The notes below the pieces were generated by a model. That model saw only the letters and a list, made by a program, of their open reading frames with translations. It was not told the origin of the DNA and searched no databases. A stretch of 27,330 nt of DNA from Patescibacteria group bacterium. GTDB lineage: Bacteria; Patescibacteriota; Patescibacteriia; UBA2591; PGYQ01. A program made the translations under genes and the position numbers. Each line of letters opens with the position of its first letter. Position 1 is the first letter of the stretch. The stretch spans positions 1 to 27,330 of the forward strand of contig JAGUXS010000068.1 in NCBI GenBank assembly GCA_020061725.1, written 5' to 3'. Below, piece by piece: positions 14,474-23,223 of the stretch.

Positions 14474-16591
14474 ATGTTTTTTGTTATGCAAAGGTCTTTA
14501 TTAAAATTTTTTTCTCCCAATTCAATAGCTGTTATTGGCGTTTCACATCAGCCGGGAAAGATTGGATATGAAGTTGTTAATAATTTAATTAAAGGACAAT
14601 ATAATGGGGAAATTTTTTTGATTAATCCAAAAGCGGGAAAAATTTTTGGAAAAAAAGTTTTTAAAAGTCTTTTAGAAATAGATAAAAAAATCGATTTAGC
14701 GATTATTATTGTTCCGGCAAAAATTTGTCCTGAAGTTTTAGAACAAATTGGTCAAAAAAAAATAAAATACGCGATTATTATTTCCGCTGGTTTTAAAGAA
14801 ATTGGAAAAGAGGGGATAGAATTAGAAAATGAAATTAAAAAAATTTTTAAAAAATATAAAATTTCTTTACTTGGTCCAAATTGTTTAGGTTTAATTAATC
14901 CTTTTCAAAATTTAAACGCTTCTTTTGGACCAGAACTTCCGCAAGAAGGAAATATTTTTTTTATTTCTCAATCCGGCGCGATTCTTTGCGGATTTTTAGA
15001 TTTAGTTCATCAAAACAATCTTGGTTTTAGTAAAATTGTTAGTTTAGGAAATAAAGCCGATCTTTCAGAAAATGATTTTTTGGAATTTGCTTTAAAAGAT
15101 TCAGCGACAAAAGTAATTTTGATGTATTTAGAAAGTTTTACTGATGGTAAAAAAACAATTAAAATTTTAAAAAATCATTTTAAAAAACCAATAATTTTTT
15201 TAAAAGCTGGAACAAGCGAAAGAGGGAAAATGGCCGCTTCATTGCATACTGGCAGTTTAGCTGGATCAAATGAAGCGTTAGAAGCGTTTATTAAAAAAAC
15301 AAATATTATTAAAGCGAATTCTTTAAAGGATTTATTTGATTTAGCAAAAGGATTTAGTTTTCAAAATTTTTCTCAACAAAAAGGAATTGCGATTTTAACT
15401 AATGCCGGCGGATTGGGAGTTTTAGGCGCAGACGCTATAGAAAAAAATAATTTAGAATTGACAGAATTAAATAAAAAAACAAAAAATTTTTTACAAAAAA
15501 ATTTACCAGTAACTTGCAGTTTGAAAAATCCAATAGATATTATTGGCGACGCAAATACCGAACGATATAAAATTGCTTTAGAGGCTATTTTAAAAGATAA
15601 AAATGTTTCAGTGGTTTTAGTTTTTTTAACTCCGCAAAAAATGACCGAACCAGAAAAAATAGCAGAAATTATTGTTTCATTTTTTAAAAAATATAAAAAA
15701 TCTATTTTAACTTGTTTTTTTGGCCAAAAAAATGTAAAAAAAGCGATTGAAATTTTAGAAAAGAATAAAATTCCAAATTTTGATTCGCCTGAAAAAGCCG
15801 TGGAAATAATTCAAAAAATACAAGAAAACATTAAAACATTAAAATATAAAAATACAAAAATACAAAAATACAAAAATACAAAAATGTTAGAACAAATTAA
15901 AAAAATTTTAAATAAAACAAGAAATCAAAAAATTTTAGAACCAGAGAGAGTATGGAAAATTTTAAAAATTTTAAAAATTTCTCATCCAAAATTTAAAATC
16001 GCCTTTTCGGAAGAAGAAGCCATAAAAAAAGCTCAACAACTTTCTTATCCTTTAATAATGAAAACAGCTTATTCAAAAATTTTGCATAAAAAAGACATTA
16101 ATGGAGTAAAATTAAATTTAAAAAATAAACAAGAAGTAAAAAAGGCTTATCAGGAAATTATTGAAAACGTAAAAAACGTCGTAAAAGAAAAAAATAACAA
16201 AGAAATTAAAAAAGTAATTATTCAAGAGACGGTTAAAGTTAAAGAGGGGACTAGTGTGATTATTGGAATGAAAAGAGATAGACAGTTTGGGCCGTTAATT
16301 ATGTTTGGTTTGGGTGGAATTTTTGTTGAAATTTTAAATGATGTTTCTTTTGGAATTGCCCCTTTAAACCAAAGCGAGGCGGAAAAATTAATTTCTTCAA
16401 TAAAAGGATACAAAATTCTTAAAGGAGTTCGAGGAGAAAAAGAAAAAGATATTAATTCAATCATTGAAATTCTTTTAAAAATTTCCGAATTAAGTTTGTG
16501 TTTTCCGCAAATTAAAGAAATAGATCTAAATCCAATAAAAGTTTTTGAAAAAGGTTATTCTGCTATTGATTTTAAAATTATTTTATTTTGA
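14474..16591 (+). CDS. ADP-forming acyl/acetyl-CoA synthetase, alpha-beta fusion
   Basis: NDP-forming acetyl-CoA synthetase: acetyl-CoA + ADP + Pi gives acetate + ATP + CoA, an energy-conserving step known from archaea and many CPR. The 705-aa chain begins with a CoA-binding Rossmann domain (FFSPNSIAVIGVSHQPGKIGYEV), then the succinyl-CoA-ligase-like domain with SAGFKEIG, LGPNCLGLINP and FISQSGAILCG. The phosphorylated His258 is in LHTGSLAGSNEA, and a second ligase domain (ILTNAGGLGVLGADA) follows. The C-terminal third is an ATP-grasp domain (YPLIMKTAYSKILHKKDINGVKLNL, GMKRDRQFGPLIMFGLGGIFVEIL, EIDLNPIKV). The alpha and beta parts are joined by a linker with an 8-residue repeat, KYKNTKIQKYKNTKM, from an 8-bp tandem array. 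The start may be ATG 14486 instead of 14474. Confidence 0.92.
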   Translation: MFFVMQRSLLKFFSPNSIAVIGVSHQPGKIGYEVVNNLIKGQYNGEIFLINPKAGKIFGKKVFKSLLEIDKKIDLAIIIVPAKICPEVLEQIGQKKIKYAIIISAGFKEIGKEGIELENEIKKIFKKYKISLLGPNCLGLINPFQNLNASFGPELPQEGNIFFISQSGAILCGFLDLVHQNNLGFSKIVSLGNKADLSENDFLEFALKDSATKVILMYLESFTDGKKTIKILKNHFKKPIIFLKAGTSERGKMAASLHTGSLAGSNEALEAFIKKTNIIKANSLKDLFDLAKGFSFQNFSQQKGIAILTNAGGLGVLGADAIEKNNLELTELNKKTKNFLQKNLPVTCSLKNPIDIIGDANTERYKIALEAILKDKNVSVVLVFLTPQKMTEPEKIAEIIVSFFKKYKKSILTCFFGQKNVKKAIEILEKNKIPNFDSPEKAVEIIQKIQENIKTLKYKNTKIQKYKNTKMLEQIKKILNKTRNQKILEPERVWKILKILKISHPKFKIAFSEEEAIKKAQQLSYPLIMKTAYSKILHKKDINGVKLNLKNKQEVKKAYQEIIENVKNVVKEKNNKEIKKVIIQETVKVKEGTSVIIGMKRDRQFGPLIMFGLGGIFVEILNDVSFGIAPLNQSEAEKLISSIKGYKILKGVRGEKEKDINSIIEILLKISELSLCFPQIKEIDLNPIKVFEKGYSAIDFKIILF
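15841..15885 (+). repeat. 8-bp tandem array in the alpha-beta linker of the acyl-CoA synthetase
   Basis: Five to six copies of AAATACAA (first and last degenerate) encode KYKNTKIQKYKNTKM, period 8. It lies between the CoA-ligase part and the ATP-grasp part, where length variation should be tolerated. It differs from the other arrays in period (8 instead of 7) but is of the same kind. Confidence 0.85.
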
Positions 16592-16628
16592 TATAAATTT
16601 AGTAGATGATTCAATTAGTCAAAATAAA

Positions 16629-16667
16629 AATAACAAAAGTAAAAATAGTTGAGGGTTGTTTGTTATT
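16629..16667. terminator. Possible terminator between convergent acyl-CoA synthetase and comEC genes
   Basis: AATAACAAA (16629-16637) and TTTGTTATT (16659-16667) are perfectly complementary around a 21-nt loop. On the minus strand the second arm is followed by TTTATTTTG, which suits termination of the comEC transcript whose stop codon lies in the first arm. The long loop lowers confidence. Confidence 0.35.
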
Positions 16668-18186
16668 GATCGTTTTTAATTATTTTTTGATTTTTCCAAA
16701 TCCATAAAATAATCAAACCATAAATTAAAAACACAATTAGCCAATGAATTTCTATTTTTATAGAAGCAAAAGGAATTTCGGAAAAAAGTTTAATGGTTTT
16801 AATTTCATAAGCCAAAAATATCCAAGCAATAAATCCAATAATTTTAGCCAACCAAAGCCAAAAAAAACTAATTATTGTCGTAATAAAACCCCAAAACATA
16901 GACAATGGGACGACTGGTAAAATAAAAACATTTACGATTGGCGCGATCAAAGATAATTGTCCAAAATTATAAACAATAATTGGAAAAGTCATAATTTGAG
17001 CCGAAACAGTCATTAAAAGAGATTCTCTAAATTGTAAAATATTTGAGATTTTATAAAATCCTTTTTTAAAAAGAATAGGGGATAGATAAATAATTCCCAA
17101 AGTTGCCAAAAAAGACAATTGAAAACCGATGTCATAACGTAAAATTTTAGGATTAAATAAAAGCATTAAACAAGCGGTAAAAACAACGGCATTGGTTATA
17201 TTTTTTAAGCGTCCAATTTTTTTAGATAATAAAACCAAAATTCCCATAATTGCCGCTCGAACAACCGAAGCTTCAGCCCCGGTTAAAATTACAAAAAAAA
17301 TAATTCCAGTAATTGTTAAATAAAAACTTGATGATTTAGAAAAATATAAAATGTAAAATAAATTCATTAAAAGAATACCAATAATTGTTATATTATAACC
17401 AGAAAGCGCGATAAGATGAGTGGTGCCAGTAATATTAAAAGAATTTATTAATTGAAAGGGGAAATCTTTACGATCTCCAATTAAAAGTCCGGATAAAAAA
17501 AATGACTCTGGCGAAGATAAAATAGTTAAGATTTTTTCTTGAAATTTATCTCTAAGTAAAAATAAATTTTTTTGAATAAAATTTCCTTTATTTTGAGCTA
17601 AAAGTTTTATTTTAGGATAATAAGCGATTGAATGAATATGATATCTATCTAAATAATTTTTATAAGAAAAATCTTTAGATTCAAGAGGAGTTTTTAATTT
17701 TGTTTTGATTTCTAATTCATCGCCATATTGATAATCTGTTTTAGATGACAAGTAAAGCAAGATTTTTTCTTTAATTTTTTTTTGAGAATTTGAAAATGAA
17801 ATTTCATAAACTTCAAAAATAATTTTTTTTGAAGTTTTTTTATTTCCCAAATCGCCGATTATAATTCCTTTTAAAATTATTTCTTCTTTTGTTTCATTAT
17901 AAGATTGTAAAAAATATTGTTTTGAATAATTTTTTTGAAGATAAAAAATTCCAAAAATTAGAGAGAAAAAACAAAAACCAATAATTGTCATTTTAACATT
18001 AAAAATTTTATTTTTATCCCAGCTAAAAATTTTTTCATTTTCTCGCGGCCATAAAAAAATAATCCAAAAAATTCCTAAAACAAAAACCCCTTCTAAAATA
18101 TTAGAAGGAATTTTTATCCACGAACTTATAAAAATACCTAAAATAAAAGCTAAACAAATAAAAAGAAAAATTTTTGATTTTCTCAT
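16663..18186 (-). CDS. comEC: ComEC/Rec2 DNA-uptake channel protein
   Basis: Polytopic membrane protein that passes single-stranded DNA across the cytoplasmic membrane in natural transformation. The 507-aa protein has N-terminal membrane helices (about 5-20, 28-45, 65-85), a soluble OB-fold-like DUF4131 region (about 100-190), then the Competence domain with FLSGLLIGDRKDFP, HLIALSGYNITII and LTGAEASVVRAAIMG, and many C-terminal membrane helices. The C-terminal metallo-beta-lactamase nuclease domain of longer ComEC proteins is absent; shorter forms like this are, as far as I know, usual in CPR. Its ATG overlaps the TGA of the amino-acid permease gene (ATGA), so the two are probably translationally coupled. 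CPR cells are thought to use DNA uptake as a nucleotide source. Confidence 0.92.
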   Translation of the reverse strand: MRKSKIFLFICLAFILGIFISSWIKIPSNILEGVFVLGIFWIIFLWPRENEKIFSWDKNKIFNVKMTIIGFCFFSLIFGIFYLQKNYSKQYFLQSYNETKEEIILKGIIIGDLGNKKTSKKIIFEVYEISFSNSQKKIKEKILLYLSSKTDYQYGDELEIKTKLKTPLESKDFSYKNYLDRYHIHSIAYYPKIKLLAQNKGNFIQKNLFLLRDKFQEKILTILSSPESFFLSGLLIGDRKDFPFQLINSFNITGTTHLIALSGYNITIIGILLMNLFYILYFSKSSSFYLTITGIIFFVILTGAEASVVRAAIMGILVLLSKKIGRLKNITNAVVFTACLMLLFNPKILRYDIGFQLSFLATLGIIYLSPILFKKGFYKISNILQFRESLLMTVSAQIMTFPIIVYNFGQLSLIAPIVNVFILPVVPLSMFWGFITTIISFFWLWLAKIIGFIAWIFLAYEIKTIKLFSEIPFASIKIEIHWLIVFLIYGLIILWIWKNQKIIKNDQ

Positions 18187-19325
18187 ATTTTATTAAAAAT
18201 TAAATTCCAAACTTCATAAAGAATTCCCAAGAAAAAAATAGCGATAATAAAATAGGCAAGAAAACGAGGAATGTTTATGGAGTATGCTGGTGTGTCGTCA
18301 CATTTCTTTTTTGCTTGCCAATATATTAAAATAATCAATATTCCATCTAAACCGCCAATAAGCAAACCGGTAATGCCAATAATTTTAATAAAATTAGTCC
18401 AACCACTTAAAAAAAGAAATAAAGGAACAAAACAAACTAATATTGTTGAAATAGTTTTATTTAATTTATAATCGTAATGATAAATTTGTTTCAAGGCGAG
18501 ACCAAGACTTAAAAAAGAAGTACTGACCGTAAAAAATCCAAAAATTGATCCTAAAAATAATATTTCTTTTCCTAAAAAATTTCCTAAATCAATAATTGCA
18601 TTTTCTGAAATTATTTTACCAACTACGCCAACGCCGACTAAACTAAATAAAATATAGATAATCAAAGGAATTAAAGTTCCTAAAATAATCGCTTTTTTTA
18701 ATAAAAATTTTTTTTCTTTCAAAACTATTTCCATAATCGGAATTGCCGAAACTCCACCTAAGGCAAAAAGAATTACTCCAAAAGGAAGAAAAAAATAATT
18801 TAAATCAATTGATATTAAATTTTCAAATTTTATTTGTGGAAATCCAAAAACAAAAATTATTGAAATAATTATTAGCAAGAAAATTATTATTAATAATTCT
18901 ATTTTTGGAATAGCTTTTATTCCAAAAAAAATTACTATAGTTGTGCAAATAGAAAAAATTAAACTGTAATCAAAAGGAGATAAAGAGAAAAAATTTCCTA
19001 AAATTGAATACAAAAAATTTCCAGCTATAATAAGATAGGCGAGTAGGGCGCCGTAAAAACCAAAATAAACCGCGAAAATTGTCGCTAATTCTCCCCATTT
19101 TCCAAGATAGATTTTTGCGTAACCGATTAGTTGATGATTTTTTTTTGTTCTCAAAACAACTTCGCCATAACAAAGATTTAAAACAAGAATAATTAATCCT
19201 AATCCAATTAAATATAAAAATCCCGGCATAAAACCGATTTTAGCGATTACATAAGGTATGCCAAAAATCCCTACCCCAATAGTTGTCCCTATTAAAACAG
19301 AAGTAGCGATAAAAAAAGATTTCAT
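18183..19325 (-). CDS. Amino-acid permease (aromatic/hydroxy amino-acid transporter-like)
   Basis: A 380-aa membrane protein with about 11 hydrophobic segments. It opens with SVLIGTTIGVGIFGIPYVIAK, a variant of the G-(T/S)-x-I-G-(A/S)-G-I/M-x-x-x-P signature in helix 1 of the APC/HAAAP superfamily, where helix 1 binds the amino-acid substrate. Later FALGGVSAIPIMEIVLKEKK matches helix 6 of the same fold. Family members import aromatic amino acids or serine with H+ or Na+; the specificity cannot be read here. It makes sense for a cell with few biosynthetic pathways. Its TGA stop overlaps the comEC start by 4 nt. A gap of 123 bp separates it from the ABC operon upstream, so it may have its own promoter. 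Confidence 0.82.
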   Translation of the reverse strand: MKSFFIATSVLIGTTIGVGIFGIPYVIAKIGFMPGFLYLIGLGLIILVLNLCYGEVVLRTKKNHQLIGYAKIYLGKWGELATIFAVYFGFYGALLAYLIIAGNFLYSILGNFFSLSPFDYSLIFSICTTIVIFFGIKAIPKIELLIIIFLLIIISIIFVFGFPQIKFENLISIDLNYFFLPFGVILFALGGVSAIPIMEIVLKEKKFLLKKAIILGTLIPLIIYILFSLVGVGVVGKIISENAIIDLGNFLGKEILFLGSIFGFFTVSTSFLSLGLALKQIYHYDYKLNKTISTILVCFVPLFLFLSGWTNFIKIIGITGLLIGGLDGILIILIYWQAKKKCDDTPAYSINIPRFLAYFIIAIFFLGILYEVWNLIFNKI

Positions 19326-19448
19326 AAAAAAATATAAAATATAGTATATTTAAAATATAAAAAATAAAATTTAGTAATTTTTAATTAAATAAATAGTTTT
19401 ATAAACCAAATAAATAATTTTTATATTTTCTTAAAATTAAAAGGAATA

Positions 19449-20243
19449 TTAATTTCCAAAAGTTATAAAATTAGAACTTTCATATTTTTTAACTGCTCTA
19501 TTAAATATACTTATTGAAATTATAAACCAAAATATCGCAAGTGAGCCGACTAATAAAAGTTTTTCTAAAGAAACATCTCTTACTATTTCAACTGGCAAAG
19601 CACCAATTAAAAGCGATGGAATTATAAATGTAAAAATAAATCGCATTACCCCTTGAAAAGCGCCTCCGTGGAATAATGAGGGGGTTAAAAATAATTCAAA
19701 TAAACTTCCTGTTACTAAATTGGCGTCCACAAAGAAAAAACTCATCGAGTAAATTGTTATTATTGCCGTCAAAAATACAATTACTGAAATTATAACGAGT
19801 AAACCAATCAATAAAATTTGATAAATAGTTGCATGAATTGAAATTATATAAATAACTAAACATACAACTCCAAAAACTATATCTCCAAGAGCGGAAACGC
19901 TAAAAAATGACGTTGCGGTTCTAATAAGTAAATTTTTTGGCGAAAGCATAAAACGATCAAATATTCCTGTTGCGACATAATCAGCCAGTTTTCTAATTCC
20001 AGCTCCAATAGAAAATACAATTCCATAAGATAATGCGCCAAAACCCAAAAGGCCGATAATATCCATCGCAACCCAACCATTAATAACCCCAACAGATTTT
20101 ACAAAAAATATCCACAAAATTATAAAAGCCGTATTATTAATACTCATTCCAATAATATTTATTAAAAAACTTACGCGAAGTTCAGCGCTATTTTGAATAT
20201 TCTTTTTTATTGCGTATAATGCAAAATAAAATTCTTTTATCAT
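19449..20243 (-). CDS. ABC-2 type permease, second subunit (COG3694/COG4587-like)
   Basis: Integral membrane half-transporter with about six hydrophobic segments. A longer start at 20258 exists (MEDNF), but those first codons contain GGAGGA (20256-20251), a strong Shine-Dalgarno 8 nt before ATG 20243, so I choose 20243 (about 264 aa, MIKEFYFALY). This is the only clear Shine-Dalgarno I found in the window. The upstream permease stops at 20248, 4 nt before this start, which points to translational coupling. Seen: LGFGALSYGIVFSIGAGIRKLADYVATGIFDRFMLSPKNLL, typical of the DUF990/ABC-2 permeases that partner COG4586 ATPases. The substrate is unknown; relatives are annotated as drug, viologen or lipid exporters. 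Confidence 0.82.
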   Translation of the reverse strand: MIKEFYFALYAIKKNIQNSAELRVSFLINIIGMSINNTAFIILWIFFVKSVGVINGWVAMDIIGLLGFGALSYGIVFSIGAGIRKLADYVATGIFDRFMLSPKNLLIRTATSFFSVSALGDIVFGVVCLVIYIISIHATIYQILLIGLLVIISVIVFLTAIITIYSMSFFFVDANLVTGSLFELFLTPSLFHGGAFQGVMRFIFTFIIPSLLIGALPVEIVRDVSLEKLLLVGSLAIFWFIISISIFNRAVKKYESSNFITFGN

Positions 20244-20247
20244 AAAA

Positions 20248-21048
20248 TTATCCTCCATTTACAGAAATTTTTTGTTTTGCTTTTTTAAATATAAAATAAA
20301 CAACCAATCCAAGTAAAACAATCCAAAATAATTGAATTTCGATAAGTTGATACCAATTTGTTTGCCAAGTTTCGTAAACTGTATGCGTTACAAATTGAGA
20401 CGCGCCAAAAGGACTCCATAAAGCAATTTTAAACATAAACGTAGGAAATAATGCAATAGGAAGATATGAACCTCCAAGTATCATCACGGTTTTATCTACA
20501 ATCCAAAATATTGGATTTATATCTTCTATCCAAAAAGATAAAAGGCCAATAATTGTATATAAAAATAGTGAAAGAATTATTCCGCAAAGAAAAGTTAAAA
20601 TTAATGTTGGTATAAAAATACCAATTGTCATTGTTGGCGGAAGACCGATAATAAAAATTAAAGCGATTATCATTGATAACGTTATAATAACAAAAGAATA
20701 TATACCTAAGCCGATTTGCCACCATATACGATATGAAAGATAAAAAATTGGCTTGCTAAATAATATTTCAATATTTCCTTTTTGAACATCTTGCATAATT
20801 TCCTTAGAAATATCACGCAATTTCAATATCGAAAACGAAAAATAAAAAAATATACTCCACGCAACAAAAAGAAATGTCGTGTTATTTATAACACCATCTC
20901 TTAATTTAAAAACATATGAATATAAAATTAGTAATATTCCGCAACGCGCAAGAATTCCAATAGTATCCACGATAAATCTATTAGGATATTGAATACAATC
21001 TTGAAAGAGTGTTTTAAAAATTTTAATTGCTAGTCGAGCTTCTTTCAT
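20248..21048 (-). CDS. ABC-2 type permease, first subunit (COG4587/COG3694-like)
   Basis: A 266-aa membrane protein with about six hydrophobic segments, a basic N-terminus (MKEARLAIKIFKTLFQDCIQYPNRF) and the ISKEIMQDVQKGNIEILFSKPIFYLSYRIWWQ segment typical of this permease family, in which a coupling region precedes helix 3. Its start overlaps the 3' end of the ATPase gene by 26 bp, and its stop lies 4 nt before the second permease, so the three genes form one operon (ATPase, permease, permease). The two permeases resemble each other in layout and probably form a heterodimer. The export substrate cannot be inferred. Confidence 0.82.
   Translation of the reverse strand: MKEARLAIKIFKTLFQDCIQYPNRFIVDTIGILARCGILLILYSYVFKLRDGVINNTTFLFVAWSIFFYFSFSILKLRDISKEIMQDVQKGNIEILFSKPIFYLSYRIWWQIGLGIYSFVIITLSMIIALIFIIGLPPTMTIGIFIPTLILTFLCGIILSLFLYTIIGLLSFWIEDINPIFWIVDKTVMILGGSYLPIALFPTFMFKIALWSPFGASQFVTHTVYETWQTNWYQLIEIQLFWIVLLGLVVYFIFKKAKQKISVNGG
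20251..20256 (-). promoter_or_regulatory. Shine-Dalgarno GGAGGA that sets the start of the second ABC permease
   Basis: GGAGGA on the minus strand, immediately before the upstream gene's TAA and 8 nt from ATG 20243. It matters because nearly every other start in the window is preceded by a U-rich tract and no such motif. Confidence 0.75.
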
Positions 21049-22021
21049 AAATATGTCTAATTACTGTTTCAAGGTCGGCATTATATACATCAATATCCTT
21101 GACTTCAAACAAGTCTAATAATTTTTTTAAAGATTCTTGAACATTAATTTTATTAATATCAACAACAACAGTAATTTTATTTTTATCTTTTGAGGAGTAG
21201 GTTATTCCTTCTGGAAGTTTAGGAAAAATAGTAAAATTACTTAACGCGACAAGATCAATATATTTTTCATAGATAAAAGTTTTTGTTAAATTTTTCGTTG
21301 GTAAATCTTTTATAATCACTCCGTGATTGATAACTATTGTTCTATTGCAAAGAGATTCAATATCGCCGACATCGTGAGAAGTTAAAAATATTGTTGTATT
21401 TTCTTCTTTATTTATTTTGAGTAACAAATCACGAAGCATTTTTTTTGCCACAACATCAAGCCCGATTGTTGGTTCGTCAAGAAATATAATTTTTGGTTTA
21501 TGAATCAAGGAAGCCGCAACTTCCGCCCTCATACGTTGACCGAGCGAAAGTTTGCGAACTGGTTGCGCAATAAATGAACTAAGATCAAAAAGTTTTACAA
21601 GTTCGGCAATTCTTTTCTTAATTTCTTTTTCAGGCATATCGTACATCACCCCAAAAAATTCAAGAGAATCGGTTAGCGGAAGGTTTGGCAAGAGTTGTGA
21701 ACGTTGACCAAAAACCGTGCCAATTTGGTAGGCAAGTTTCTTTCTATTTTTTGTTGGATCAAAACCAAGAATATTTATTTTACCAAAAGTTGGAAAAAGT
21801 ATACCCGTAAGCATTTTAATTGTAGTGGATTTACCTGCTCCGTTGGGACCAATAAATGCTATGCGTTCACCATGTTTAACTGAAAAAGAGATGTCATTAA
21901 CCGCGACAATTTTTTTAGTTTCGGGAAAAAATAAATTTTTTACCCAACCAACTGAAGGATTTTTAACTGGAAATGAAAATTTTTTTGACAGATTAGAAAC
22001 AATAATAGAATTTGGGTTCAT
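21023..22021 (-). CDS. ABC transporter ATPase (COG4586-like)
   Basis: Nucleotide-binding subunit of 332 aa energising the two downstream permeases. Walker A GPNGAGKST (58-66), Q-loop region with GTVFGQRSQLLPNLPLTDSL, signature LSLGQRMRAEVA (about 159), Walker B IIFLDEPTIGLD and the H-loop TSHD. The GQRSQL-type Q-loop and the LSLGQRMR signature are characteristic of the COG4586 subfamily that pairs with COG4587/COG3694 permeases. The C-terminal 90 or so residues form the extra domain seen in exporters of this type. Its ATG at 22021 follows a 30-bp near-perfect palindrome (22030-22059) after only 8 bp. The coding DNA looks a little less A/T-biased than its neighbours, and together with the Shine-Dalgarno use this hints at a separate origin for the operon. 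Confidence 0.9.
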   Translation of the reverse strand: MNPNSIIVSNLSKKFSFPVKNPSVGWVKNLFFPETKKIVAVNDISFSVKHGERIAFIGPNGAGKSTTIKMLTGILFPTFGKINILGFDPTKNRKKLAYQIGTVFGQRSQLLPNLPLTDSLEFFGVMYDMPEKEIKKRIAELVKLFDLSSFIAQPVRKLSLGQRMRAEVAASLIHKPKIIFLDEPTIGLDVVAKKMLRDLLLKINKEENTTIFLTSHDVGDIESLCNRTIVINHGVIIKDLPTKNLTKTFIYEKYIDLVALSNFTIFPKLPEGITYSSKDKNKITVVVDINKINVQESLKKLLDLFEVKDIDVYNADLETVIRHIYERSSTSN

Positions 22022-22029
22022 AAAAATAA

Positions 22030-22059
22030 TATAGGGAACAAAAATTTTTGTTTCCTATA
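22030..22059. promoter_or_regulatory. 30-bp near-perfect palindrome between rmuC and the ABC operon
   Basis: TATAGGGAACAAAAA / TTTTTGTTTCCTATA, with one mismatched pair, spans 22030-22059. On the minus strand it follows the rmuC stop by 26 bp and precedes the ABC ATPase ATG by 8 bp, with TTATTTTTATG in between. It could be an intrinsic terminator for rmuC, an operator for a dimeric repressor of the ABC operon, or both. Confidence 0.6.
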
Positions 22060-22085
22060 ATTTCGCGAATAAATATAAATAAATT

Positions 22086-23150
22086 TTATTCTGTTTGCGG
22101 TTTGTCTAATATTAATGGTTCAATGTTTTTTTCGCTTCCAGTTATTTTTGTTATATCTTTGTCAATTTTAACAAATTCTTTATAGGCGTTATTGTAATGA
22201 TTAACAGAGGTAGACATGCTTAAACCTAAACGTTTAAAAAAATCTTCATAACTTAAAATGTGTTTACTTAATTTTTGAACATTAATTGAAATTTCCTTGG
22301 CGCTTTCTTCAATTTGTAAAGCGCGTAAACCTTGCAAAACTGTTTGTAAATAAGCCAAAAATGAAGTTGGTGAAACAATAATTACATGTTTATCTTTAAA
22401 AGCGTATTCAATTAAATCGCGAGTATTTATTTGCACAGCGCCAACTTTATTAATTAATAAATCATAATAAATCGCTTCGCTTGGAATAAACATAAAAGCA
22501 AAATCCATAGTTTTCTCGGCTAGTTTAATATATTTTGAAGTTTCATCAATGCGTGTTTTTAAATCTGTCTTAAATTTCCGTTCTAATTTTTCTCTCTCTG
22601 TTGGATCGTTAGTATTTAAAATTTTTTCATAATTTTCCAAACTAAATTTTGAATCCACTGGAATAATTTTATCTTTAACTAATATTATTGCGTCAACGAT
22701 TGTGCCATCTTTAAATCCGTATTGCATTTGATATGAATTTGGAGGTAAAACATTTTTTAAAGTTTCTTCTAAAAAATACTCCCCTAAAACCCCGCGTTGT
22801 TTTGGATTTTTTAAAATATCTTGTAAATTTTGCAATTGACTGGAAAAATTTATTACTTGTTTATTGGTTTCATCTAATTTAATTAATTTTTCAGTCACTT
22901 GAGTAATTATTTTAGTTGTCTGTCCGAACTGAACTTGATTAGCGCGATGAGTTTCAGATAATTTGTTATCTAAAGTTTGTCTAAGTTCGTTATTCTGTTC
23001 CTTAAGTTGTGTTAGTCGTTCCATCATAGTTACTAATTTTTCTCCATCGCTAGTATTTTTTAGCTTAGTTAATAAAAAAATTATCACAGCAAACCCAGCG
23101 ATCAATAAAATAGCGATTATGATGATAAAAATCATAATTGAAATTTGCAT
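22086..23150 (-). CDS. rmuC: RmuC-family DNA recombination-limiting protein
   Basis: A 354-aa protein: one N-terminal membrane helix (about 4-28), a coiled coil (about 30-110, SDGEKLVTMMERLTQLKEQNNELRQTLDNKL and onward), then the RmuC domain (about 115-320). Conserved blocks include GVLGEYFLEETLKNVLPPNSYQMQYGFKDGTIVDAII, IIPVDSKFSLENYEKIL, DFAFMFIPSEAIYYDLL and VIIVSPTSFLAYLQTVLQGLRA. The domain has a PD-(D/E)xK-like nuclease core, here with DAII and VDSKF as probable catalytic strands. In E. coli, loss of RmuC raises inversion at short inverted repeats, and relatives are linked to defence against foreign DNA, which may matter in a genome rich in short repeats. It lies 73 bp after the truncated lepA. 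Confidence 0.9.
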   Translation of the reverse strand: MQISIMIFIIIIAILLIAGFAVIIFLLTKLKNTSDGEKLVTMMERLTQLKEQNNELRQTLDNKLSETHRANQVQFGQTTKIITQVTEKLIKLDETNKQVINFSSQLQNLQDILKNPKQRGVLGEYFLEETLKNVLPPNSYQMQYGFKDGTIVDAIILVKDKIIPVDSKFSLENYEKILNTNDPTEREKLERKFKTDLKTRIDETSKYIKLAEKTMDFAFMFIPSEAIYYDLLINKVGAVQINTRDLIEYAFKDKHVIIVSPTSFLAYLQTVLQGLRALQIEESAKEISINVQKLSKHILSYEDFFKRLGLSMSTSVNHYNNAYKEFVKIDKDITKITGSEKNIEPLILDKPQTE

Positions 23151-23223
23151 AAGATAATAATTAAAAAATAAAATATTTTAAAATTTATCAATGTGAAAAT
23201 ATATTTACAGATCTAAACATCAA

